From positions 13,344,159 to 13,408,158 of the forward strand of contig OZ025270.1 of the NCBI GenBank assembly GCA_964019165.1: a DNA stretch of 64,000 bases. The letters are read 5' to 3'. The stretch's first letter is position 1. Every line of letters begins with the position of its first letter. Under the pieces are notes generated by a model. That model had not been told where the DNA came from. It saw only the letters and a list, made by a program, of their open reading frames with translations, and did no database searches. The DNA is from Mastigias papua. Taxonomy: Eukaryota > Cnidaria > Scyphozoa > Rhizostomeae > Mastigiidae. Of the stretch, positions 19,481-31,744 are shown in pieces. The position numbers were made by a program, and so were the translations under genes.

Positions 19481-21541
19481 ATGGCCGGGGATGAGCCTAA
19501 TGCCATGGCAAACAAATTCTGCGATATTTTTCACTCGATCTTAGATATGCATGCACCGCTAAAAATAAGAAAAAATACAGTGAAACATGCACCCTCACCC
19601 TGGATAACTCCCCGTATCAGAAATATGATACATGAGAGAGATCGGACTAAGAAACAAGCTGAAAAAGATCGTTCGATATGGCCTAAGTATAAACGCCTAA
19701 GAAATAAAGTAACTAGTGAACTCCGAAGAGCTGTTGAATGCTACTTCTGCAATTTGATTGACGAAAATTCAAATAACCCGAAGGAGATGTGGAAAACGAT
19801 TAACAGAGTATTGAACAAAAGTCAATGTTCCACGACTCCTAGATCCGTCATGTATGAGGGTCAACCAATTGAAAAGCAGAAAGGAATTGCGGAAGCATTT
19901 AATAACCATTTCACAATGATAGGCTCTAAACTTGCTGAAAAAATCGAAATTAAAGAATCAGATAACCCACTAAAATACTTTAATGATAAAGATGCACTCG
20001 CAGCCCCTAATTTTGAATTTCAACCCATTACTTCTGACCTTATAAAAAATGAAATCAAAAAATTGAAATGCAACAAATCTTCGGGTTATGATAAGATTTC
20101 AGTACAGTTTGTAAAAGATGCAGCAGAAATTTTATGCAAACCACTCGCTGCTATATTCAACTCTTCATTCAAAACAGGTGTTTTTCCGGATATATGGAAA
20201 ATAGCAAGGGTAACCTCTATTTTCAAGTCAGGTTCAAAAAGTGACATGAGCAATTATAGGCCTATATCCGTACTATCTGTTTTCTCGAGGTTACTGGAAA
20301 AACTAGGGCATGATCAAGTTTCGAGTTACATGAAAGAGCAAAAGAAATTCGCTACATGTCAACATGCATTTTTAAAGATGCATAACACCCTAACCTCACT
20401 ACTTAACATAACAGATTCATGGTTCTCTAATGTTGACAAGCATAGAATTAATATCAGCGTATTTCTAGATCTTAAAAAGGCGTTTGATACGGTGGACCAC
20501 GGGATTCTTCTAGCTAAACTAACCAAATACGGAGTTGCAGGGACATCTCTTCGGTGGTTCACATCGTATTTAACCAGTAGAAAACAATACTGTGTCTTAA
20601 ATGGCCATAAATCTAGTTTGAAAACAGTTCACTGTGGTATCCCCCAGGGATCATGCTTGGGGCCGCTCCTCTTCATCCTGTATGTCAATGACTTTGAGCA
20701 GTGCCTCAAAAAATGCACCCCAAACATGTATGCGGATGATACTAGTGTCACTTGTTCTGGCGAAGATATTTACGATCTCTGTAATGACCTAAAGGCTGAG
20801 ATAGAGAATATTACAGAATGGCTACGCCAGAACAAGCTCAGCTTGAACACTGCTAAAACAGAATATATGGTTGTTGGTCACAAACGACAAACCAACCAGA
20901 TTCCTGGTCTACTAGAGGTAAACGTAAATGGAGAGCCAATCAAACGAGCTCAACAAGTTAAATACCTCGGAATTATGGTTGATGAGAACCTGACATGGAA
21001 TGAGCAATATAAAAACCTTAAAGGTAAAATAAAAAATGCTCTCTCGTCCCTGCGGAGACTAAATAACATACTCCCGCAATCTAAACTAGATCAGGTCTAT
21101 AAGGCACTGCTAGAGAGTCATTTGAGATACAGTGATGAACTATGGGGAAATTTATCAAACACAAAACTGGATCACCTTCAACGCCTACAAAATAGAGCCC
21201 GCACACTAATAGAAGGCTCAAGATTAAAGGACGGGTGGAGGTGTAATTGGCTCTCTGTCTCAAATTTGATAAAATTTGACAGGGCAGTTATGATCTACAA
21301 AATAATAAATGGTCTCTGCCCCGACAGTTTGCAAGGAAGACTTGTCACTAGGTCCCAAATATCTAATTATTCAACAAGGAATTACCTTGACCTAGACATT
21401 CCAAGGCAAAACTTAGAATTCTCTAAAAAGAGCTTTTTCTATTGTGGTGCTAAGGCGTGGAACGAAATCCCATTACAAATAAGAATGAGTTCCACGACTA
21501 CCACGTTCAAAAAGAAATTAAAGGAATACCTGCAAAATTAG
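19481..21541 (+). CDS. CR1/Jockey-group LINE copy 2: reverse transcriptase, intact frame
   Basis: A single 686-codon frame without stops. Residues 1-110 are the linker after the endonuclease (HAPLKIRK, PWITPRIRNMI). Residues 195-430 are the RT: SGYDKIS, NYRPISVLSVFS, FLDLKKAFDTVDH (first Asp at 330), GIPQGSCLGPLLF and YADD at 417-420. The C-terminal thumb and tail end at FKKKLKEYLQN. The frame is open back to about 19449 without a start, directly after the tail of copy 1, so this element lost its endonuclease by 5' truncation. An uninterrupted ORF this long suggests a more recent insertion than copy 1, and its sequence differs enough to be a separate subfamily. It could supply RT but not target nicking. 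Confidence 0.92.
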   Translation: MAGDEPNAMANKFCDIFHSILDMHAPLKIRKNTVKHAPSPWITPRIRNMIHERDRTKKQAEKDRSIWPKYKRLRNKVTSELRRAVECYFCNLIDENSNNPKEMWKTINRVLNKSQCSTTPRSVMYEGQPIEKQKGIAEAFNNHFTMIGSKLAEKIEIKESDNPLKYFNDKDALAAPNFEFQPITSDLIKNEIKKLKCNKSSGYDKISVQFVKDAAEILCKPLAAIFNSSFKTGVFPDIWKIARVTSIFKSGSKSDMSNYRPISVLSVFSRLLEKLGHDQVSSYMKEQKKFATCQHAFLKMHNTLTSLLNITDSWFSNVDKHRINISVFLDLKKAFDTVDHGILLAKLTKYGVAGTSLRWFTSYLTSRKQYCVLNGHKSSLKTVHCGIPQGSCLGPLLFILYVNDFEQCLKKCTPNMYADDTSVTCSGEDIYDLCNDLKAEIENITEWLRQNKLSLNTAKTEYMVVGHKRQTNQIPGLLEVNVNGEPIKRAQQVKYLGIMVDENLTWNEQYKNLKGKIKNALSSLRRLNNILPQSKLDQVYKALLESHLRYSDELWGNLSNTKLDHLQRLQNRARTLIEGSRLKDGWRCNWLSVSNLIKFDRAVMIYKIINGLCPDSLQGRLVTRSQISNYSTRNYLDLDIPRQNLEFSKKSFFYCGAKAWNEIPLQIRMSSTTTTFKKKLKEYLQN

Positions 21542-21702
21542 CATCCTATCCCTAAGCACGATCCCTGGGAAGACCAGCAATACCATTTAAATTTACTTGT
21601 AATTTTATTTTTTTTATATATATATAACGTATTTTCTTTATAATTACGTAGCTGATAGGGTTTCGTGTAAAAATATAATTTGATGATTTGATGATGATGG
21701 CA
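21542..21702 (+). repeat. 3' UTR and tail of CR1 copy 2
   Basis: About 160 bp, AT-rich, ending in a short (TGATGAT)n-type tail at about 21680-21700, different from the GAAAAT tail of copy 1. Confidence 0.6.
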
Positions 21703-21876
21703 AACTTTTGGCGCCCAAACTGTAAGGGCGAAAACTATCGGCGCTGAACCACAGTGAAATTATCGTATCATGTGGTTGTCGATCCCCCATTGTTCACAGT
21801 TCTGTATATATATCTGTATATTTTGAAATATAAGCGTACCTATATAGTGTTTCATCTGCTCTGTTCATCAACAAGT

Positions 21877-22974
21877 ATGATATTCAGAAGGAAAATAGCC
21901 GAAAAGACAAGAGCGTATATCCATTTATTGAGAATGGAAGGAGGACTATCGATAAGACAAATAAGCCGGCGTTGCCAAGTTTCCGCATCATCTGTCCTGA
22001 GAATATGCAGAGAGGGCATAATGGCAAAGGATAAAGGCGAAAATAACATGAAGAAACTAAAACCTGGTAGATCACGCATCTTTACAGACAGAGATAGGAG
22101 CCGATTTCTACGAAAGTTTTTGGCAATGAGAGAGCAAAACCCGAATGTGACAGTGCTGGAGGTTGGTAGGGAAGCGGGAATTACCCACGTCAGCCGCAGG
22201 ACTTTAATATGTGCCTTGAACGAAGCAAATTATTATAGATTAACGGCAGTAAGAAAGGGCGTCTTGTCTGTAGAGGACAGGAAAAAACGCGTTAAATTTG
22301 TGAGAGATGCGTTGAACAGATATGATACCAGATTTAGGAGTGATAAGGTCTTGCTGTATTTAGATAGTGTTTCATTTGTTTACAAGCGTAACCCGTACAA
22401 AGAAGCTGTTTCAACGCAGGGGAAGGTGTATAGAAGAAAAAATGAAGGACTTAGGGTGACTGCGAAAGGAACAAAAAATCTTGCTGGTGGGAGAAGGATC
22501 CATTTTCTAGTTGCCATAAGCAGTGGAAGTAGCGTTATTTTACTGGAAGAGTATGCAAAAATGCAGTGACATTATTTTGCAAAATTTGTACAAAACACGC
22601 TGCATAGTAGGCTACTGGAATTGGCACAGATGAAAGGAAGAGAGGAGTTGATCTTCGTAATGGACAACGATCCTTGCCTGACAAGTAAAGTGGCACTTGA
22701 TGCTATATAAGAATGCGGCTTACAGTTTCTTAATATTCCACCTAGATCACCAGACATTAATCCCATCGAAAATGTGTTTCACATCGTAAAATTGGCATTG
22801 AAAAAGGAGGCCATGGAACAGAAGATTTGAAAAGAGTCGTTTCTTCAGTGTAAAGAGAGAGTTGTTAAACATTTGAAAAACTGTAATGTATTTACCATTG
22901 ATAAAACAATTGCCTCGCTACCTAATAAGCTAAAAATACTGTCACGAAATAAGGGTTATCGTATAAAATATTGA
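21877..22974 (+). pseudogene. Tc1/mariner-type (DD34E) transposase, inactivated
   Basis: The ATG at 21877 starts MIFRRKIAEKTRAYIHLLRM, followed by a helix-turn-helix (GGLSIRQISRRCQVSASSVL) that binds the transposon ends. The catalytic triad can be placed: D in LYLDSVSF, D in FVMDNDPC, and E in SPDINPIEN, with 34 residues between the last two. The frame is stopped by TGA at 22567-22569 and by TAA near 22708, and shifts near 22810 before ending at KGYRIKY. The terminal inverted repeats could not be identified with confidence, so element borders are not given. Confidence 0.82.
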
Positions 22975-23720
22975 TAATTGTAGTTATACCATTTTATGTT
23001 TTTAACTGTCAGTATATAATCAATCTGTGAAGACAAACATCTATATTTATTGAGCGAATATCTTTTACTCTAAGCAGGATGTTATTGCGTGTCAATAGAT
23101 CTATAACACTGCACCTATTCAATTCATCCATCTACAGATGCAATAATATCTACGAGCTTAAATCGCCAATTGATATATTTATCCATGCATGGTAATGACA
23201 CAGAATAGATAATAGGCAGAAGGGACACTCTCGACTTTTTAGAGGGCACGGATTTTCTCACGCATGCGTCAACTTTTCCACATGGAAACGAGTTTAGAGG
23301 TGTAACATTCGAAGGAAAGCTATAGCGTGTGTATAGGGGTTTCAACTAAAAGGGCAGTTTTTGTAAAAATTTCGAGGTCTCAGGTGCAGATGGACAACGA
23401 ATGGAATCGTAATCGGATTGGGGCTTATTGCGCTGCAGTCAGTTGTAGCAACAACTGGAAATCATGGCCTGGCAATCAGTTTTTCTGAGTCTCATTTGGA
23501 GCTATATGGTAGGTAGGCCAGGCGTAGTTCACGTATTTATTCTCCATACCATCCTCTTAACGTTAAACTCTGGTACATTTGATTATAGTTATTTGGATGT
23601 ATGCATATTAGCGGGTACTCTTTATGTTGTTAGGGGCAGAGAATGGGCATATACTGAGGGAGGCAAGATCAGAAGATCAGAATACGCTATAATGCAGTTT
23701 GCGATCTTCCCACGCCTCAA
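22975..23720. other. No recognised gene
   Basis: An 87-codon plus-strand frame (23464-23727) encodes a mostly hydrophobic translation without a recognised domain and runs into the LINE relic. I do not call it a gene. The phrase ACGAGTTTAGAGGTGTA occurs at about 23290 and again near 25660, too short to interpret. Confidence 0.4.
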
Positions 23721-23721
23721 A

Positions 23722-24075
23722 TACTGAAAAGCTCGGAATGATTCAGAAACAAGACGCAAGATTTGTTTGTAGCAATTATAACAGATCTACCACTTCTATT
23801 GCCATGACTAGAATGCTTGAGTGAGGTCTTTTTGCTGACAGGAAAGCCAGGACAAAAGTAACAAGTAGGCTTGATAACAACACATGATTCATAACAATCT
23901 CACTGATATTCCGCATTAAGGCTCACTATGTCAAATATACCCTGCACAAGAAGCCAAAGAATGATCTGAATATCATGTTCTGGCACAAGATCTACAAATA
24001 CTCATACTTCCCAAGTGCTACAATGTTATGGAGCACTGCATGCCTCTACATTAGAAACAGAAAGACTTAAGTAGC
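23722..24075 (+). pseudogene. Reverse-transcriptase C-terminal relic of a LINE
   Basis: Scattered frames show the order EKLGMIQKQDARFVCSNY, then RKARTKVTSRL, then KIYKYSYFPSATMLWS. This order is the conserved C-terminal tail of CR1/Jockey-group reverse transcriptases. Stops and shifts are frequent, and neither catalytic motifs nor a clear 3' tail remain. It is much older than the two CR1 copies upstream. Confidence 0.65.
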
Positions 24076-25953
24076 TTTCAAGAGCTCCTTAGATCAGTCT
24101 CAACTTATTTTGATGCAGAATAGCTTATTTGTGCAAAAGTTTTCTTTTTATTTTCTTTTTCATACATAACATGGAAAACTTGTCAGCAATGTTAAAAGCT
24201 TTATTTATTTTTAAAACTAAAATATAATTTAGCCTAACTAATCAAGCATGTACGTAACAACCAAAGTTGGTTCTTGTTTACTGTTGCAAAGATAGATAGA
24301 CAAATCTGTATAACAAGTCACCAATTTATTGAACACACCTGCTCACAGATGCTCAGTATATTTTGAGATGTAGTACTTTTTAATATTTAATTTCCTTTAA
24401 TGCATAATCATCAAACTATTGAAAGAATTGAAACAAATTAATAGTCTTATGATACAGGGAGGAATTTTTGCTTTGCCAATTCATCATTTTCATGGTTGCT
24501 TGTTTACAATAATGTTGGATATCTTATTCAGTACAAATTACCTATGCCTATTAAACAGTTTCAAAAGGGATATTATCACTCTCTTTCCACTCTCTGAAAC
24601 AATGCTTTGTATTTCTGTAAGTGGAAAATTGACTGTCTTTTAATGAAACTGCATTGTACATGAAAATCTTATGTTTTTCCAGCCACTAATGGGTGATATT
24701 TGCCAAATAATACATTGATAGTACCAAAGACTTCAAGTTTCTTGACATGAATATACCCCACAAAAAGAATGCTTAGACTTTTCAAAACAAAACCAAAAGT
24801 GTAACTTAACTTTCATCAAAATTGTTACTCTTATATGCCACATCAGTAAGAATTCATAGAGACTTCTGGAAACATTATTCAGTTTCTCAAAATAGCAAAT
24901 ATTAATCCATATGATGTCGAAATTTGCTTCAGTTACAAGTTTATTGTTCTAAAGGAGAGGTATAGTCTCTTCTTACTAGACTTTTTTTTCCAGTGATGGA
25001 TGAAATGCCTCTTACATACCATGAGTATTATTCTGATACCAAGATTATTATTTGTCCTTTGAGCTTTGTGTCAATGCACTGCTGAATAGCTGCAAGTAAA
25101 GTGCTGCCTAATATATCGGTAATAATATTTCTATCTAAAATATATCGGTAATAAATCAAATGAAGCTAGCGAGCTGAAGCAAAATAAAGTAGGTTATTGA
25201 GTTCCTCAAATCATATTGAACCGTTACATTGTAGGGTGTTGGATTCTGATGTGATTCCTTGAATCTTGTGCCAGAGTGCATGCTATGCAGTATGTATTCG
25301 GGCCAAGAGTCATTGACGCCTGTTAAGTCTTCATTTAGTGCTGATTTGATCCCCAAAAAACTTTCCGAGTGTAATTTGTTGTTGTACGGTGGCATACTTT
25401 AACAAGAAAAAAGACTGGGAGGATGAGCGATGCACTGTTCTGAATGAGCGATGCCACAATACATCTGGAAGCACATGAAAGCGACCAGTGTACAGTTTGC
25501 ACTTCTACGCTAAATTTCCAATGTGCTGTTATCCATTTCTTAATGTTAAATCAGAATCAATGCCATGATGTTGTACTTTTAGTGGAAACCAATTTCATCG
25601 CAGCAAGCTGTTTAGGCCTTCGTACGGCTAGTTATGCTATAAGCCTCGAACTGACAACGAGTTTAGAGGTGTACAAGTTTTACAATCCGCGCCTCGAAAA
25701 CAACAAAGGCGCCGACGCGAGTGTCCCTTCTGCCTATTATCTATTCTGTGGTAATGATGACAGGAGCGTGATGGCTATCGATTTCTGCAACGGTCTACGG
25801 TGGCAAAATGAGAATGTTTACTCTAATAAAAGATGACCGCTTGCATCAATCTCGTTCAAAACTACCAAATAGACGTGCATGACGATACAGTATCTTCCTG
25901 TGAATTGTGGCGGCGTAAAATGCATCAGTAGTTACGTATTTCAGGAAGAAAGG
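24076..25953. other. No recognised gene
   Basis: AT-rich to balanced DNA. Open frames of 74-130 codons occur on both strands (for example 25444-25836), but none shows a recognisable domain, repeat or signal, and I do not call them. Confidence 0.4.
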
Positions 25954-26209
25954 CACGGTCTACGCTTTTTTCAATAATGATATATTTGATGATGTAATTC
26001 ATATTCAACTTTGCCGTAGACCGTGACACTTTCGGGTCTATCGTCCGATTACTACACATTTGGCCGGAAATAGTTCAGTTCTTATGTTACCTACATCAGT
26101 GCACGCTTGACAAGTATGTTATTAAATGACAATATTGGAAGCAACAGATGTTTTCTGTACTTGTCGTACCGTAGACCTTGGATAAATTTCGTAGACCGTG
26201 GATAAATTT
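25954..26209. repeat. Short inverted and direct repeats of GTAGACCGTG
   Basis: CACGGTCTACG (25954-25964) is the exact complement of CGTAGACCGTG (26015-26025). The same core recurs as two 20-bp direct units from 26170 and 26190 (CGTAGACC, T or G, TGGATAAATTT). It may be a decayed small inverted-repeat element. Confidence 0.55.
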
Positions 26210-26227
26210 AGAACAAATGAGGAAGCA

Positions 26228-26518
26228 TCAGCAACAGCAACACACTGTGTAAGATAACAACAGGCTTGCAAAGCAATGTTCACAAATGGGAACAACCTTT
26301 AGTTTATCCAGAGGTATTTGATTGCGAAATGTAAAAATACGCCATAGTACAGTCATAATTTCAGTCTTGCGCTCGTCTAGGAGACCATTCTTTACGAAAG
26401 TAATGGGTGCTTTGGCTGTCGCAAAAATTGGAGTGTCTTTCTGGAACAAGATAGCCTCGCTGTAAGATGTTTTGGGAGCTGCGAAATGGATGACGTGGCC
26501 TTCCAATAATAACAACAT
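26228..26518 (-). pseudogene. Protein fragment of the unnamed dispersed repeat, copy 2
   Basis: A 96-codon minus-strand frame containing EAILFQKDTPIFATAKAPIT, then TFVKNGLLDERKTEIM and a CEHCF-type cysteine pair. The first half is homologous to 14170-14290. Two copies sharing protein sequence suggest descent from a mobile-element gene. The DTPIFAT and ERKTE region feels like the end of a helicase- or ATPase-type protein, but no nucleotide-binding motif is present to test that. Confidence 0.45.
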
Positions 26519-27445
26519 ATCACTCTTTGGTATAATTATCGAAAAGTACCTGAAATTATTCAGGAAAATGATTTCTTTTTCTTCTAATCCCAGCCAAGCA
26601 TAGGAAAATGTGGCCGGAGAACGAAAGGACTTATAAATGATGTGACGTGGATCTAATATACATGTTTTGCCATAATTCGCTTACCCACATATTTTTATAT
26701 CTATATATTTCTGCCCATGCCTCCACCCATTACAAGAAGTTTAATACTGGCGTCAGAGAAAACTTCCCTATTGACATCATTATTTTCCAAAATCTCCAAA
26801 GCGCAGCAAAACCACTGGCCCTCACTCACACATGGTTCCTTATGTTATATTAACATTCCAATGTATTTCATGTGACACTGGCAGTATAAAAGATTTGTTT
26901 CAGAAACATGCAATTAGCATTGTTGGATAAGTAGGAAAGAAGGAAATAGTATGATTGATGTTAATATAATTCTAAGTATTCTACGGATAATCTTGCAAAA
27001 CATATAAAATATGGCATTGAAAACCAACCTTTTAGCTATTATGACGTCACACACCATTCTCATCAAAATTTACACTTCACCAATGAAATCAGCACCCCAG
27101 AAAACCCTCATGTCAACGTTTTTTCTGATTTCCTAATGGCCGTTTTGGAAATTTTGAAAAGACAATGGCCGCCAAAAGTAGTTGGAAGAGTAGCGTGGAA
27201 TTGCCAGGAAATAGATATTTCACGCTTCATTGTCGTATTTCACACAAACAGCCCCCCTCCCCCCATGAAACAATGTTGAGAAGAAGGAGGAATATGTCCC
27301 AGGATGTTTGGTGTACTTGGTCAACTTAGATCTCAGGTTTTCTTCATTTCCTAGCCAAATTACAACATTTTATGGGGGGGGGGGGGGAGATAGCGTATAG
27401 AGATAAGAAGCATGGTGTTCCAAGAGTTTTTGCGGCCATTGTAGC
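26519..27445 (-). repeat. Unnamed dispersed repeat, copy 2
   Basis: 26868-27369 is the reverse complement of 13683-14172, diverged but alignable throughout, including the GTGACACTGGCAG edge and the run of Cs/Gs. 26519-26867 has no counterpart in copy 1. The last ~80 bp (27361-27442, G tract then GAGATAGCGTATAGAGATAA) match copy 1 in direct orientation, so the copies have been rearranged relative to one another. Confidence 0.65.
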
Positions 27446-29884
27446 TTGAAGCTCTAAGACAGCAAGTCATTTGATCAGCTATCTCAATATATACTAAGAT
27501 CTTGCATGCTAATTTATGACATTTGTATAATTGCCTTCCACTTGTACGATGTGGCGTCATGTGTATGTGACAAAATCATGTCAAGACCAGGGGGATCGGC
27601 CCCAAAATGATGTCCAGGGTTCACAATGTAGTTTATTTGTGCCGAGAAAATCCATTTTGCCTTTACCGGCTATTCAGTGCCATGCTTTTGCACAACCCTT
27701 GTCAATCTACACTCGGCTCCTCCTTGCAGGCTCCTATGGATATCTTTCCATCTTTCGGGGGGCCTCGCTCTGGTGATTATTTCACCTTTAAGCATTTCAT
27801 TTAAGTATGACAGTGGCACTTCATGTGTGGGACTTACCTCCGTCACCACTGTGGATAGCGTATACAATTTCAACAAGCTTGCAGAGATTGAGAATGTCAG
27901 CAGAGTAGATGTTTGTGAAATCAATTCGATGAGAATTTGGTCTGTAAACTCACTGGTGAGTCTTTCATTAGGTCTAAATGCTTTAAATTGATTTTTCCTG
28001 TATTTCTATGCCTCACGTTAGCTTCGTTAGAGTCTACTTTGTATTAGGACACTAGGAGTTGCGATGACCTCTTATGCAAAAGACTTTTGAGCAGTTTCGG
28101 TTTACTCATTTCATATCAATCATGTTAAATGATTATTTCCTTGGAACTTTCAAGGAACATTGCTCATGTTCCGAAACCATTCAGTAGTGCCACAATATTT
28201 GAAAAAGATAGACAGTAAGATGTTTTTAGGCATGAAACGCAAGACATCAGAGTTTTCAAATCTCGCTAAATGCTCTCTATATAAGAAGCTTTAGAAACAT
28301 AGAAGCTTCACTGTGTGAAGACTATTTTCCCACATAAGAAATGTAAAATATCTGCCAGATATGGTAGAACAAGGGAATTCACGATGCTGAGAATGGCTGG
28401 GGATGTGTCAAGAATCATTTCAAAAAAAGTCCTCTTAAAACTTTACTCTGATCTTCCTTCTCTCTTGCAATGACATCCTTGTTCGATTCAAGTAAGAGTT
28501 ACATGAGTAATTTAGAGCAATAGATATGTAAAATATTATGACCTAGCCCCAATGGTATGTAGTTATTTATGTGGTTTGAGGATAGATCTTAACTTAGTGA
28601 TATTGTAATGTTCCTTCTTGAAAGTCAAAAGTTGAAGGTTGAAGTTTGCCACAGTTTAGCAGCCTGTTTAGCAATACAAATGTTTATATCAAAACACATC
28701 TTCTGTTGATGTATAGGATCAAGCTTACCGTTATAGTTCTTTATCGAAGTGTCGTAATACCATTAGAATGATAGTATATGTTGTATTTCCTAAATGTTTG
28801 GTTGTTAGTAGTTTCCTTTTGCCCTGTACTTAATGGAAGTATGATAAACTAATTTCTCGCAATGTGATCAAATACAACTAAACTATCCACGAGCTCTTCG
28901 GCAATAGACCTGATACACAAAGGGCAAATTGAATTCGATTTCATAGCTGTATTTCACAAATGTATGTGTTAAGTCAGTAGTAGACCCTGGAGAACCCGGC
29001 GATGCTTGGCCTTCAAAAACATTAAAAATTCATTATGGTGTTACCATGCCTATTTGAGTCAATAGATGAGTTTATCCAATTGGCTCGTCCCCTCCTCCCC
29101 CCCCCTCCCAACCAATCCTGCATGTTTGATCGGTCACTTAAACTTAAACTTATCAAGAATTTCTTAGTTTGTAATATGCTTGCACATAGCTCCTTATCTA
29201 TTGACAATGCCGCTACTTGGATCGTTTTCTATTTCACTAAAACCACTGCACTTTTGACCTGCTGTATGGTAGTCAAACAATTGATCATTTAGCGAGCTTC
29301 TCCGTGTTTTGTCTAGATTGACCATGGTTTCCTCTGCACTTCCGAGTTTCTCGATAACTAATAGTTCTGTGACCTGTTGCAATATAGGAACTCAGTATAA
29401 TTTTGTTTTAACCTGTTGACATGTTGCATGGTGGCCCAGTGTTGCCATTCACAATTATAAAATAAAAAAATCTATTAATAAATGTTCATAAATTTAGAAG
29501 GAAAATCAAGTTTTATTTATTTAACCAAAAAATCGTAGCATAAAATTAAATAATACTTTCTTTCTGGAGATAGAATCTTTGTGAATATCTTTAAAGAAAA
29601 TATTTCTCTTTTAAATTTAAAAATGAAATGTCTTGATCGGCCCTGCGTCACCATAGTCCACAATAGAGAGTTTAGAATTGACGACGTTGCTTTCGACGGT
29701 AACCTACAGAGGTTTGTGAACGAACGCGGTCAGGGTCATCTCCCTTCCTTTGCCAGCGTCATCCGAATTCTTCAACGTGGCATATCAGTTTTTGTCGTAC
29801 TGGTCACAACGTTGGTAATTATCATTGATTTATGTAGTATTTCTATGGTTGGTCATATGTAGCAAACTTCAACCATTGTCTATT
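27446..29884. other. No recognised gene
   Basis: I examined both strands. Frames such as 27677-27991 (+), 27670-27924 (-) and 29581-29862 (+) are open but overlap one another or lack any recognised motif. No RNA gene, long repeat or array was seen. Confidence 0.4.
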
Positions 29885-30125
29885 GATGCATATTCAACAA
29901 AATCATTCCTATTCAGGGATAATTTTAATTCACATTCAACTATCAAATACCATTCACATTCAACGAAGTCATTCATATTCAAGTAACTAATTCATATTCC
30001 GGGACCTGTCTTCATGCACATTCAAGGGAAGTCATTTACATTCAAGGAAAAGTTCTCGGATCTTTTCAAAAAGCATTCAGCAAAAAGTTCCCGGATCCTC
30101 TCAACAACCATTCAAGGAAAGGTCC
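29885..30125 (+). repeat. Degenerate CATTCA-based short repeats
   Basis: CATTCACATTCAAC, CATTCATATTCAAG, CATTTACATTCAAGG and similar words recur every 12-25 bp. A later pair of ~45-bp units (AAAGTTCTCGGATCTTTTCA and AAAGTTCCCGGATCCTCTCA, 30050-30105) is a clearer duplication. Confidence 0.55.
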
Positions 30126-30204
30126 CTGATAGAAAGGAATCTCCCTTAGCTGTCAGTGTTTGCGTGCCGTTTCCAAAAGTGGTTGGGCTCGAGAGCATCA
30201 ATAT

Positions 30205-30500
<296 letters not shown>

Positions 30501-30691
30501 TAAGTCATGAGTGGGCTACCACAATTTGAAATAATTTATTTTGGCCCCAGTGCTAATCAATTGCGCCATCCAGGTACAAATGGATGGCGCAATTGATTAG
30601 CACAGGAGTCTTCTGATCTAAACATCGTGAGTTCGAATCCGCACTGGGGCCAAAATAAATTTTCAAATTGTGGTAGCCCACTCATGACTTA
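30501..30691. repeat. Long palindrome of a tRNA-derived element
   Basis: Left arm 30501-30572 and right arm 30581-30691 are inverted copies around an 8-base spacer. The right arm, read on the plus strand, has an A-box-like TGGCGCAATTGATTAGC and a B box GTTCGAATCCG in the order and spacing of a pol III tRNA promoter. The left arm lacks 41 bases of this part, exactly between two CAC trinucleotides. The acceptor and T stems do not pair properly, so this is tRNA-derived, not a tRNA gene. Both ends abut (TA)n. Confidence 0.8.
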
Positions 30692-30719
30692 GTATTTACC
30701 TATGTCAGCCTTAGCCGAA

Positions 30720-30725
<6 letters not shown>

Positions 30726-30791
<66 letters not shown>
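30726..30791. repeat. (TA)n microsatellite, middle
   Basis: About 65 bp of uninterrupted TA between the palindrome and the second copy of SINE-like sequence A. Confidence 0.95.
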
Positions 30792-30794
<3 letters not shown>

Positions 30795-30795
<1 letters not shown>

Positions 30796-30940
30796 ACAAT
30801 CAGTAGCTAGCGAGTAACCAGGATTTCTCCTTTTTCGGTGCAAACGGAAAGGTTGATATAATGCTCAGGAAAACCAGGAGAAAATTAAAATTTGCCACTA
30901 CCTGGGATCGAACCAGGGTCTCTCCAGGGTATATATATAT
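30795..30940 (-). repeat. SINE-like sequence A, minus copy with B box
   Basis: On the minus strand it begins with CCTGGTTCGATCCCAGGTAG (rc of about 30900-30919), a good tRNA B box. The shared body follows to 30798. A clear A box is not visible because the 5' part has run into TA repeats. The nearby AGGAGAAAATTAAAATTTGC region links the head to the body. Confidence 0.65.
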
Positions 30941-30948
30941 ATATATAT

Positions 30949-31735
<787 letters not shown>

Positions 31736-31744
31736 ATATTTATA

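Noticed and set aside
21703..23040. Terminal inverted repeats of the Tc1-type element
   Set aside because: I compared both flanks of the transposase relic and found no convincing complementary ends with TA duplications.
29581..29862. A 93-codon ORF with a hydrophobic C-terminus
   Set aside because: No homologous pattern, no convincing start context, and it lies in otherwise featureless DNA.
30581..30655. A functional tRNA gene
   Set aside because: A- and B-box-like sequences are present, but the acceptor and T stems do not pair and the sequence is one arm of a palindrome. It is tRNA-derived.
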